Below are positions 16,427-24,474 of a stretch of DNA of 64,000 nucleotides, in pieces. Positions within the stretch are counted from its first letter, which is position 1, and the number at the start of each line of letters is the position of its first letter. The DNA comes from Amycolatopsis palatopharyngis. GTDB taxonomy: Bacteria; Actinomycetota; Actinomycetes; Mycobacteriales; Pseudonocardiaceae. Under the pieces are notes generated by a model. The model was given only the letters and a program-made list of their open reading frames with translations. It was not told the origin of the DNA and did no database searches. The stretch is taken from the NCBI RefSeq assembly GCF_003385185.1, contig NZ_PQHZ01000013.1:62001-126000 (forward strand), read 5' to 3'. A program made the position numbers and the translations under genes.

Positions 16427-17433
16427 CGGGGGACGTGCACCTTCGGAATGTGCTGAGTGCCGATCCGCTTGCGGAACACCCAGTAGGTCCAGCCCTGGTA
16501 GACGAGCACGGCAGGCGCCCCGAAGGCCGCGACCCAGGTCATCACCGTCAGCGTGTAAGGGCTGGACGACGCGTTGTCGACGGTCAGCGAGTTGGCCGCA
16601 TCCAGGGTGGATGGCAGCACGTTCGGGTAGAGCGCGGCGAACAGTGTCACGGCAGCGGCGGCGATCACGACGCCGAGCGCGGCGAACGCCTGCCCTTCGC
16701 GGTCTGCGCGCAGTCGTTGCCAGGCCACCAAACCAGCGACCAGCGCGATCACCGGCAATCCCACCGTCCAGAGCGAACCGTGCCGCCACTGCACAAGGGC
16801 CATGAAGGCGAGCAACGGCAACAGCGCGACGGGCATTAGCCGCAGGGCGAGGTGACGTGCCCGCCCACGTATGTCGCCCGAAGTCTTCAGCGCGAGGAAC
16901 GTCGCACCGTGCACGAGGGAGAACCCGGCGAGGGCAGCGGCGCCGAGCAGGGTGTCCCAGCGGAAAGCCTCGAACGCCGAGCCGACTCGGTTACCGTCCG
17001 CATCGAGCGGGAGGCCGAGCACGGTGGTGGCGAGCAGGAGCCCGACGCCCAGCGGCGGGATCCAGGATCCGAGCACGATCACCACGTCCCAGGCGCGCCG
17101 CCAGCTGTCGGTGTCGACCTTGCCGCGGTACTCGAACGCGACCCCGCGACCGATGAGCGCGAGCAGCACCAGCAGCAGCGGGAGGTAGGCGGCCGAGAAG
17201 AGGGACGCGTACCAGGCGGGGAACGCGGCGAACATCGCTCCGGCAGCGACGATCAGCCAGACTTCATTGCCGTCCCAGACCGGCCCGATCGTGTTGACCA
17301 TGACCCGGCGTTCGGTGTTGTCCCTGCCGAGCACGGGCAGCAGCATTCCGACGCCGAAGTCGAAGCCCTCGAGGAAGAGGTAACCGAGCCAGAAGGCGGC
17401 GATGATGCAGAACCAGATGGTGGGCAGGTCCAT
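16423..17433 (-). CDS. cydB: Cytochrome bd ubiquinol/menaquinol oxidase subunit II
   Basis: 336-residue CydB, the second subunit of the bd-type terminal oxidase. It starts MDLPTIWFCIIAAFWLGYLF with the family motif LEGFDFGVGMLLP, followed by ERRVMVNTIGPVWDGNEVWL, both strongly conserved in CydB. The remaining helices give the usual eight to nine membrane spans. GAGGGGAGGG precedes the ATG at 17433. It follows cydA after 194 bp and overlaps cydDC by 4 bp. Confidence 0.97.
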   Translation of the reverse strand: MDLPTIWFCIIAAFWLGYLFLEGFDFGVGMLLPVLGRDNTERRVMVNTIGPVWDGNEVWLIVAAGAMFAAFPAWYASLFSAAYLPLLLVLLALIGRGVAFEYRGKVDTDSWRRAWDVVIVLGSWIPPLGVGLLLATTVLGLPLDADGNRVGSAFEAFRWDTLLGAAALAGFSLVHGATFLALKTSGDIRGRARHLALRLMPVALLPLLAFMALVQWRHGSLWTVGLPVIALVAGLVAWQRLRADREGQAFAALGVVIAAAAVTLFAALYPNVLPSTLDAANSLTVDNASSSPYTLTVMTWVAAFGAPAVLVYQGWTYWVFRKRIGTQHIPKVHVPR

Positions 17434-17474
17434 CACGCCCTCCCCTCGATGATGTTGGCTGGTTGGACGCGAAG

Positions 17475-17515
17475 TTGTCCCCAAGTTGTGCACAACCAAC
17501 CGAGTTGTCCACAAC
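17475..17515. repeat. Cluster of GTTGTnnACAAC palindromes in the cydA-cydB gap
   Basis: TTGTCCCCA (17475-17483), the perfect palindrome GTTGTGCACAAC (17485-17496) and GTTGTCCACAAC (17504-17515) lie within 41 bp. TTGTCCACA equals the high-GC actinobacterial DnaA box. The rest of the cydA-cydB gap (17516-17627) shows nothing recognisable. Confidence 0.6.
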
Positions 17516-17627
17516 TTGCTGGTGAGGGGTGGTGCATAACCCACATCCGGATAGGCTGGACCTGGGGCTGCCCCCCGGAGAGGGTGGGGGCTGGGATGGG
17601 TCCGGTCAGCATCGCGCGTCGCCCTCC

Positions 17628-19127
17628 CTAGTACGCGAACGCGAGCGCGTCGTCGCCCGAGTCCTGGTCGGCATCGTCATCCACCTGGGGTTTCTTCGGC
17701 GGCAGCACGCCCTCGATTCCGCCGCGGACGTACTTGCGCAGCAGGAACACCTCGACCACCCCGAGCGCCGCGTAGATCGCGGTAAGCGCGATGAGCGAGG
17801 CCCACACCTCACCGGCCGTCACCCGCGAGACGGCCTGCGCGGTGAACATCCACACCCCGTCCACGCCGGTCGGGTTGGGCACCACCACGAACGGCTGCCT
17901 GCCCATCTCGGTGAAGATCCAGCCCGCGCTGTTGGCGATGAACGGCGTGGCGATCCCGGCCAGCACCATCCTCGGGAACCATTTCGACTCCGGGATGCGG
18001 CCTCGCCGGGTCAGCCACAGCGCGAGTACACCGATACCCGCCGACAGTGCGCCGAAGCCGATCATCACCCGGAATCCCCAGTACGTAACCGGCAGATTGG
18101 GCACGTAGTCGATCGGCTGCCCGGCCAGTTCACCGAGCGCCGGGTCGTCGGGGTAGTGCGTGCCGTACTGCGCCTGGTACTCGGTGACCAGGTCGTCGAT
18201 CCCCTTCACCTCAGTGGTGAAGTCGTTGTGCGCGAGGAAGGACAAGAGCGCGGGCACAGTGAACGTCTTGACGTCCTCGCACTCGGCGTTCGCGACGTCC
18301 CCGACGGCGATGATCGAGAAGCTGGCTGGCTGCTCGGTGTGGCAGAGGGCCTCGGCCGCCGCCATCTTCATCGGCTGCTGCTCGAACATCAGCTTGCCCT
18401 GCGCGTCGCCACTGACCACGAGTCCCGCGAAGGCCACGACCCCGACCCAGGCGCCCAGGCGCAGCGAAGACCGCCACACCTCGCGGTGCTCGTCGTGGGT
18501 CCGCCGCTTCGACACCAGGCGCCAGCCTGCGATGCCGACCAGGAAGGCCGCCGCGACCGAGAAGGTGCCCGCGATCGTGTGCGGGATGGCGGCCAGCGCG
18601 GTGTTGTTCGTCAGTACCGCCCAGATGGAGTTCATCGTCGGCCGGCCGTCGACGAACTCCACCCCGACCGGGTGCTGCATCCAGGAGTTGGCGGCCAGGA
18701 TGAAGTAGGCGGAGGCCACCGTGGCCAGCGAGAACGCCCAGGCACAGGCCAGGTGCACGCGCTTGGGCAACCGATCCCAGCCGAAGATCCACAACCCGAG
18801 GAAGGTGGACTCGACGAAGAACGCGACCAGACCTTCCATCGCCAGTGGCGCCCCGAACACGTCACCGACGAAACGCGAGTAGGCACTCCAGTTCATGCCG
18901 AACTGGAACTCCTGCACGATCCCGGTCACCACGCCCATCGCGAAGTTGACCAGCAGCAGCTTGCCCCAGAACTTGGTCATCTTGTAGTAGCGCTCGTTGC
19001 CGGTACGCACCCACGCCGTCTGCATGCCCGCGACCAGGATTGAAAGTCCGATGGTCAGCGGCACCATCAGGAAGTGGTAGACGGTCGTGATGCCGAACTG
19101 CCACCGCGCTAACTCGAGGACCTCCAC
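17628..19127 (-). CDS. cydA: Cytochrome bd ubiquinol/menaquinol oxidase subunit I
   Basis: 499-residue CydA, the heme-bearing subunit of the high-affinity bd oxidase. The N-terminus LELARWQFGITTVYHFLMVP carries the heme b595 His region, MNWSAYSRFVGDVFGAPLAMEGL the next helices, and GRQPFVVV a conserved loop before the last helices. The Q-loop is of the short type usual in Gram-positives. GTG at 19127 has GGAGGA about 11 bp upstream and gives the standard CydA N-terminus. A DevR-like box lies 60-73 bp upstream. First gene of the cydA-cydB-cydDC operon. Confidence 0.96.
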   Translation of the reverse strand: MEVLELARWQFGITTVYHFLMVPLTIGLSILVAGMQTAWVRTGNERYYKMTKFWGKLLLVNFAMGVVTGIVQEFQFGMNWSAYSRFVGDVFGAPLAMEGLVAFFVESTFLGLWIFGWDRLPKRVHLACAWAFSLATVASAYFILAANSWMQHPVGVEFVDGRPTMNSIWAVLTNNTALAAIPHTIAGTFSVAAAFLVGIAGWRLVSKRRTHDEHREVWRSSLRLGAWVGVVAFAGLVVSGDAQGKLMFEQQPMKMAAAEALCHTEQPASFSIIAVGDVANAECEDVKTFTVPALLSFLAHNDFTTEVKGIDDLVTEYQAQYGTHYPDDPALGELAGQPIDYVPNLPVTYWGFRVMIGFGALSAGIGVLALWLTRRGRIPESKWFPRMVLAGIATPFIANSAGWIFTEMGRQPFVVVPNPTGVDGVWMFTAQAVSRVTAGEVWASLIALTAIYAALGVVEVFLLRKYVRGGIEGVLPPKKPQVDDDADQDSGDDALAFAY

Positions 19128-19186
19128 ACCGAGAACGATCCTCCGCGCCGACCGGCGCAGGCAGGTCCCGTGGTCCTGATTTTCCC

Positions 19187-19200
19187 AGGACCTAAGTCCC
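19187..19200. promoter_or_regulatory. DevR/DosR-like box upstream of cydA
   Basis: AGGACCTAAGTCCC fits 12 of 14 positions of the mycobacterial DevR/DosR core GGGACTWWWGTCCC. It is 60-73 bp upstream of the cydA start. Because the core is palindromic it reads on either strand. A NarL-family DevR-like regulator is encoded at 10381-11016. Confidence 0.5.
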
Positions 19201-19209
19201 GATCTCGGG

Positions 19210-20913
19210 TCAGTCCGCGCCGCGTACCGGGCCGAGCAGTTCCCAACCGGCGGTGGCGGCCGCCTCCGCCAGCGCTCGCGGATCACCGTCGCCGGCCAGC
19301 ACCTGGTACTCGGTGCGGCCGAGAAGCTGCCATGCCTCGCGCATTTCCGGCCGCGACGGCATGATCAGGCCGGTCCGGCACTGGTCGACATACGGGCCGA
19401 GGACCGGGTCCCGTTCCGCGACGGTGGACATGGCCTCTTCCTGCACGGGCACAAGCTGCTGGAATCGGTTCAGGTCCAGACCAGCTCGTGGCTGGGAAAG
19501 GTAGCTGGTCACGAGATCTCGTGCCGCGGGCAGGCTCGGTGCGCCTCGGTAGATGAACAGACCGTAAGCCGAAACCAATGGCCGTGCGGCCTGCTCACCC
19601 ACCGGCGGGACCGCGCTGACCGTGACGTCCAGGTGCCGGGCTCGGATCGCGGCAAGCGCCCTGGACGAACAGACGTAGAACGGCGCTCGTCCTTCCAGGA
19701 ACACGCTGGACGCCTCGGCACGGCCGAGTTCGGAACTCAACGTGCCGTCCCGGCCCAGTTCAGCGAGCCGGACGAACGCATCCACAAATCCCTGCCGCCA
19801 GACGGAGATGTCGTCGAACCTGTCATCCCCGTCGTCGCCCGGTTCCCGGAAACCGAAGAACGATCCGCCCAGACTCGAGAACAAGGGCCACAGGTGATAG
19901 GGGTCACCGGCGTTCCCGTTCGCGTCGGGTTTGCCCACCTGGAGAGCGAGTGCGACACCGTCCTCTATCCCTTTGGACCTGAGCGCGGCACGTCCCGCTG
20001 CGACGACGTCGGCGAAGGTGGTCGGCATCGGGCCGTCACCGGTCAACGCGTTGTTCCGGATCAACGCAACGGTGTCGAAAACGTAGGGAATCCCGTACAA
20101 CCGGCCGTTCCTGCTCAGTGCGTCCAAGGCGACTGGCGAGATCTGGCGCAGCCGCTGCGCGCTGATCGGTGGTTCGATGACCGATTCCTCACGGGCGACC
20201 CGCCCGATCCAGTCGTGTGGTCCGACCACCACGTCCGGAATGTCGTGACCGCGCGGCGCGTCACCGGTCGCGGCCAGCTTCGCAAAGGCGTCTTCCAGGT
20301 CCTCGGTTCGTTCGAACGGCTGCACCTTGACCGAGACCGGATAGGCCCGCCGGAAGTTGCTGCGGCGACCGAAGTAGCGGGCGAGGGTGACCGACCTGGT
20401 CTTCTCCGCCCAGATCACCAACGATCGCACGCGTTCCACCTGCGCCTCATCCCGGAACCAGAAGCCCTTGCCGTTTCGGAAGGTGACCTGCACGCCATGC
20501 GGTTTGTTCTCGTGTGGCGTACCGGAGCCGAGCTCGACAGGACGTCCGGCCGGGCGCGAGCTTATCGACTGGTGTACCGATCCGCTCGCCCACAGATAGT
20601 CCTGCCCACTCGGCAGAACGCCGACGTCCTGCCGGGCTTCCCGCCCGTGAAGACCGCAGGTGACGGTCAGCACGACTTCTTCGAAGGCGAGCTTCGACTC
20701 GTTGTGCATGAGGGCGCCGGTGAGCCCTGCGTCCGCCCCCACTTGCCAGCCGATCTTGAGCCGGCGCGCTCGCTCCTTCCGCCGGCTGGAGCGGACAGCG
20801 CCGACCAGTGCCGTCACGGCGGTGATCGCGGCGCAGATGGCGACGACTGTTGTCGCCGCAAGGCTCACGTCACTGAAGAAAGACAACCCGGCGGCAAAGT
20901 CGAGTGAACGCAC
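19210..20913 (-). CDS. Membrane-tethered solute-binding-protein-like protein
   Basis: 567-residue protein of unusual build. Residues about 14-40 form one membrane helix (AATTVVAICAAITAVTALVG) followed at once by RSSRRKERARRLK, which by the positive-inside rule would put the rest in the cytoplasm. Residues 50-160 look like a beta-rich domain. Residues about 190-560 resemble family-1 extracellular solute-binding proteins: LYGIPYVFDTVALIRNNAL, GDPYHLWPLFSSLGGSFFG and VFLEGRAPFYVCSSRAL. No permease or ATPase gene is adjacent. TATGTT 6 bp before the GTG suggests a leaderless transcript and fixes the start. Confidence 0.6.
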   Translation of the reverse strand: MRSLDFAAGLSFFSDVSLAATTVVAICAAITAVTALVGAVRSSRRKERARRLKIGWQVGADAGLTGALMHNESKLAFEEVVLTVTCGLHGREARQDVGVLPSGQDYLWASGSVHQSISSRPAGRPVELGSGTPHENKPHGVQVTFRNGKGFWFRDEAQVERVRSLVIWAEKTRSVTLARYFGRRSNFRRAYPVSVKVQPFERTEDLEDAFAKLAATGDAPRGHDIPDVVVGPHDWIGRVAREESVIEPPISAQRLRQISPVALDALSRNGRLYGIPYVFDTVALIRNNALTGDGPMPTTFADVVAAGRAALRSKGIEDGVALALQVGKPDANGNAGDPYHLWPLFSSLGGSFFGFREPGDDGDDRFDDISVWRQGFVDAFVRLAELGRDGTLSSELGRAEASSVFLEGRAPFYVCSSRALAAIRARHLDVTVSAVPPVGEQAARPLVSAYGLFIYRGAPSLPAARDLVTSYLSQPRAGLDLNRFQQLVPVQEEAMSTVAERDPVLGPYVDQCRTGLIMPSRPEMREAWQLLGRTEYQVLAGDGDPRALAEAAATAGWELLGPVRGAD

Positions 20914-21069
20914 CAGAAAAACATATCGAGGGCGCAGGTGGTGCGTACGACAATTCGCTCAGATGCGAATCGCTGGGCGCGGCATTAGACCATTCGGCGC
21001 AGTACTCCGACGATTAAGACCGCAGGTCGCAATGGAACAACGTCGTCCACGACCAGCTCGCCGGTCAGC

Positions 21070-21987
21070 TCAGGCATCACGTGCACCCGAAGTCCCGATG
21101 TCTTCCAGCGCCAGTCGGTAGGCCCGCTCGAACGCGTCGGCCGCGGGCGCGGGCACGTCCGGGCGGACGCCGGTGCCCTCCCAGTTGGTTCCCGAGACCA
21201 GGTTGATCGAGCGCGCGAAGGAGATCGTGACGTCCAGGTGGGTGTCGACCCGGTACTGCTCGCGGGGATGCGCACCGCCCCGAGTCGTCTCGCCCACGGT
21301 TCGTGCCCTGCCCAGTTGCTGCAGCGTGTACGCGAGGTCCTCGCCTGCGGAGAACGTGTCCGGCCCGGTCAGCACGTACACCGGCTTGTCCGCACCGAAC
21401 GCGGGACCCGGCACGTACGGCAAGGTCCACACCTGCTCGGTGCGGTCGCCCTCACGGAAGTAGATGTCGCTGAGGTGGGTCGGCCCGTCGAAGAGATAGG
21501 TGCAGATCAGGGCCACCGCTGCGGGGCTGCCACCGCGGTTTCGCCGCACGTCGATCAGCAACGCGTCGGTGGAGGCGAGCAACGTCATCGCAGCGGACTG
21601 CACCTCGCCGCTGATCTCCGGCCCGAAGAGAAACCGGATGTCCAGGTAGCCGACGTTGCCGTCCAGCCGCTCGACCCTGGCGATCCCGTGTCCGGTTTGT
21701 GCCGCCTCCGCCCGTTCGGACTCGGCGAACCCTTCGGGCTCTTCGCGGTGGGCGTGAAGCGGTTCGATGTGATGGCGCAGCCGGAGGTGTTTGTCCCCGT
21801 TCACCGACTGGAGATCCGCGGTGACGGCCTCAGCCAGCGCGGGGTGGTCGAGCTCGGTGTAGCTACCCCCGGCCGACCTGGCGCGCAGCACCCCCACAAC
21901 CTCTTCGGCGACGTCGGGAAAGACGTAGTGCGCGGACATCTTCCGGCAGACGTCGGCGATCACCTGCTCCACGTCACGGTCTGGCAC
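21070..21987 (-). CDS. S41-family (IRBP/tail-specific protease type) peptidase
   Basis: 305-residue S41 protein with no signal peptide. The N-terminus (VEQVIADVCRKMSAHYVFPD) is the helical IRBP/S41-N domain. The catalytic part has VGYLDIRFL, LLIDVRRNRGGSPAAVALI and the nucleophile Ser in TGPDTFSAGEDLAY; GETTRGGAHP follows. PDZ is absent, as in other short members. GTG at 21987 follows AAGGAGAG. It is isolated between a membrane protein gene and a transporter, so its substrate is unknown. Confidence 0.88.
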   Translation of the reverse strand: MPDRDVEQVIADVCRKMSAHYVFPDVAEEVVGVLRARSAGGSYTELDHPALAEAVTADLQSVNGDKHLRLRHHIEPLHAHREEPEGFAESERAEAAQTGHGIARVERLDGNVGYLDIRFLFGPEISGEVQSAAMTLLASTDALLIDVRRNRGGSPAAVALICTYLFDGPTHLSDIYFREGDRTEQVWTLPYVPGPAFGADKPVYVLTGPDTFSAGEDLAYTLQQLGRARTVGETTRGGAHPREQYRVDTHLDVTISFARSINLVSGTNWEGTGVRPDVPAPAADAFERAYRLALEDIGTSGARDA

Positions 21988-22181
21988 AGCTCACTCTCCT
22001 TCGGCGTTCGACAGACCGTGCAAGCCTAGCCAAAAATTGAGTTCGGGGTGCCGAAATTAATTATGAGACTCCCCTTCTGCAATTCTGCACCTGGACCGAA
22101 ATCGGCGATTCGCAATTCCCATGTACTAGGCATTTTTCGTTATCCCCTTTATCGTGGAAGTGAAAGGGGCGTGGATCTTCG

Positions 22182-22781
22182 ATGTCGACCGCACTGCTGG
22201 CTCTGGCCAGCACGTTTGCGCTGGTACTGGTGGCGGAACTGCCGGACAAGACCATGGTCGCCACCCTGGTCCTGACCACCCGTTTCCGCGCATTACCGGT
22301 CCTCGTCGGCGTCGGTATCGCTTTTGCCCTGCAAGCTGTGATCGCGGTCGCGTTCGGCAGCGTGCTCACATTGTTACCGGAGAGCCTGGTATCGGCCGTG
22401 GTGGCGGCGATGTTCGGCCTCGGTGCGTACATGTTGCTCCGCGAAGGGTTCACCGAAGCCGACGACAGCGGTGCCGACGCTGCCCGCACCGGCCCCCACC
22501 CACTGCCGTTCCTGCGCTCGGCGATGACGTCGTTCGGTGTGCTCTTCGCCGCCGAGTGGGGCGATGCCTCCCAGCTCGCCACAGCGGGCCTCACGGCGCG
22601 ATTCGCGCAGCCGATTCCGGTCGGCATCGGCGCGTTCCTCGGGATGGCGACCGTCGCAGGACTGGCCGTCGTCATCGGGCACAAGCTGCGGGGGAGGCTG
22701 CGCCCCAAGCTGCTGCAGCGCGTTGCCGGGTTCGCGTTCGCCGGGTTCGCCGCATTCGCCCTCTGGCAGACACTGGCCTGA
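22182..22781 (+). CDS. GDT1/TMEM165 (UPF0016) family cation transporter
   Basis: 199-residue integral membrane protein with the duplicated three-helix repeats of the GDT1/TMEM165 family (Mn2+/Ca2+ export in characterised members). The two signature motifs are ELPDKTMVATLVLTTRF near residue 19 and EWGDASQLATAGLTARF near 124. Both deviate from ExGD[KR][TS]: Pro for Gly in the first and Ala for Lys in the second, so ion selectivity may differ. The 22030-22181 upstream stretch is AT-rich; I do not see the conserved core of the yybP-ykoY manganese riboswitch there. Confidence 0.88.
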   Translation: MSTALLALASTFALVLVAELPDKTMVATLVLTTRFRALPVLVGVGIAFALQAVIAVAFGSVLTLLPESLVSAVVAAMFGLGAYMLLREGFTEADDSGADAARTGPHPLPFLRSAMTSFGVLFAAEWGDASQLATAGLTARFAQPIPVGIGAFLGMATVAGLAVVIGHKLRGRLRPKLLQRVAGFAFAGFAAFALWQTLA

Positions 22782-22795
22782 GCTCCCCGGGCCGC

Positions 22796-22843
22796 TTGGC
22801 GGTAGTTATGGCACAAGTGGATCTTGCTTGGGCGTACTTGCAG
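22796..22843. repeat. Half copy of the 107-118 bp inverted-repeat element
   Basis: TTGGCGGTAGTT is followed by ATGGCACAAGTG and then a 24-bp arm (22820-22843) that differs at one position from the right arm at 7704-7727. The left half is absent, so this copy cannot form the full hairpin. The ATGGCACAAGTG spacer is shared with the copy at 38069-38186. Confidence 0.8.
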
Positions 22844-22862
22844 ACATCCCAACCGGGCTGGG

Positions 22863-23528
22863 TCAGGGGCGGACTGGGGATTGGGGTTGGGGTGGGGTTG
22901 GGGACAGGGTTTTTGCCAGGTTGGTTGCGGCTGTGACTACCTGGGGGCCCACCGTGGCCGCCTCGAGTGGGTCGAGCGAGACCACCCCGACGCTGGCGCG
23001 CAGGCCGGGTACCCCGCGCACGGGTGCCGCGATGCCCACAGCGCCGGCCTGCAGCTCGCCGGTCGTGCGCACCCACTGTTTACCGCCCTGGCGCAGCGTG
23101 AGCGCCTTGCCCGCCGCACCACGGGAGACCGGGTGCCTGCTTCCGACCCGATAAGCGACGTGAAAGCTCGTCCAGGTCGGCTCGACGACCGCTACCGCCT
23201 GGACCTGGTCCCCCTCGGCCACCGAGAGGTGCGCCGTGGCGCCCACCCCCTCGGCGAGTTCGCGCAACACCGGCTGGGCGGCCTGGCGCAACTGCGGCAG
23301 CACCTGCCCCGCCAGCCGGAGCAGGCCGACGCCGAGGCGCACCTTGCTGCCGTCGCGCCACACCAGCCCGCGTTCGGAGAGCGGAACCAGCAGCCGGTAG
23401 ACGGCAGCACGGCTCGCGCCGATGGTCACAGCGAGCTCGGAGATCGTCGCTGCCTCGCCACCGGCATCGGCAACGGCCTGGAGCAGGGCGAGCCCGCGAT
23501 CCAGTGTCAGCGAGCTCTCCCTGCTCAC
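22863..23528 (-). CDS. IclR-family transcriptional regulator
   Basis: 221-residue IclR-type regulator. The N-terminal winged HTH is SLTLDRGLALLQAVADAGGE and ISELAVTIGASRAAVYRLLV. The C-terminal effector domain has SVAEGDQVQAVAVVEP, HPVSRGAAGKALTL and GVPGLRASVGVVSLDP. GTG at 23528 overlaps the stop of the upstream gene (GTGA). The position beside homogentisate dioxygenase suggests it controls tyrosine/homogentisate catabolism, as IclR-family HmgR-type regulators do elsewhere. Confidence 0.9.
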   Translation of the reverse strand: MSRESSLTLDRGLALLQAVADAGGEAATISELAVTIGASRAAVYRLLVPLSERGLVWRDGSKVRLGVGLLRLAGQVLPQLRQAAQPVLRELAEGVGATAHLSVAEGDQVQAVAVVEPTWTSFHVAYRVGSRHPVSRGAAGKALTLRQGGKQWVRTTGELQAGAVGIAAPVRGVPGLRASVGVVSLDPLEAATVGPQVVTAATNLAKTLSPTPPQPQSPVRP

Positions 23529-24419
23529 AGCAGCCCGAGCCCCTTCAGGTCGGCGATCGGCTCGTCGAACGTCGCCGAGGCGTAGGAGGCGAACAGGGCC
23601 CGCACGGCCTTGGCCGCGTCCGCCGAAAGGTCGGCCGCCTCGGCGGCGAGCGCTTCGCCGTCGGTGACCTCCAGCGCCTCACGCACGTTCCCGCCCGAGA
23701 GACACCGGGCCGAGGCCACCAGCAGGTTGAGGAACCCGTGATGGGTGAATCCAGTGTCGGGATCGGCGTGCCGTACCGCGCGGTGCAGGCTGTTCGTCGC
23801 CTTGAAGGAGGCACCGGAGACGGTGCTCACCACGGAGAGGAAGTCGGCGACCTCGTCGACGCTCGGGAAGTTCTCACTGGACAGGCCGCCGCAGCGGATC
23901 TTCGGCCAGCTGCCGTGCTCGATCACGTTGCGCACGCCGTCAAGCCAGCCGACCCCGCGGCGCGGCTCGACCACCCGCTCGACATCCTCTGGCACGAATT
24001 CCGAGACCCGTTCCAGCCACACCTCGTCCACGTCCGAAGGGGCGGGCATCTCGACCATCCGCAGCGCCAGCAGCTCGCTGCGTGATTCGACGATCGAAAT
24101 CGCCTTCGGCACTCCGCCGAGGCCGGTGTCGATGATCAACGACAGCGGCAGCGGCTTGGTCGGACGCACCTTGATCAGTTCGGTGATCAGCTCGGGCAAT
24201 CGGGAGGCTTGGCAGAGGAACACCCCGAGAACTCCGGCGTGCTCACCTCCCCTTGCCTCGAAGTGCGCCCGCAGTGCTTCGGGCATGGCGGCGTTGCCTG
24301 GAGGGAACAGCGCCGAGTCGTCGACAAGGCGCGCGAGCAGGGGCGGGATTCCACGGGGGCCGGGTGGCGGGAGTTCCACAGCGCTTGACACGACTGACAC
24401 GCTAGTAGCGTACGACATG
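23525..24419 (-). CDS. Conserved protein of unknown function beside hmgA
   Basis: 297-residue soluble protein I cannot assign to a family with confidence. Visible features: a conserved-looking start GIPPLLARLVDDSALFPPGN, a strand-helix alternation (LPLSLIIDTGLGGVPKAISI, LLALRMVEMPAP) that suggests a TIM-barrel-like fold, and KIRCGGLSSENFPSVDEVAD, where Lys/Arg/Cys could line a pocket. The C-terminus is helical. ATG at 24419 has no clear ribosome site. It is divergent from hmgA and coupled to the IclR gene by a 4-bp overlap, so it probably belongs to the homogentisate regulon. Confidence 0.7.
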
Positions 24420-24474
24420 AGGACAACAGTGTCCGTGCAGCGAACGCATCTGGTCGTATCTGGAGGAGGGTCCG

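Noticed and set aside
17475..17515. Replication origin in the cydA-cydB gap
   Set aside because: Three DnaA-like boxes only, inside a respiratory operon, with no dnaA/dnaN nearby or AT-rich unwinding region.
22030..22181. Manganese (yybP-ykoY) riboswitch upstream of the GDT1-family gene
   Set aside because: The region is AT-rich, but the conserved core could not be recognised by eye.
22796..22843. Short peptides reading DLAWAYLQ in the repeat copies
   Set aside because: The phrase arises because the right arm of the palindromic element has an open frame; symmetry and non-coding spacing suggest selection on structure, not protein.
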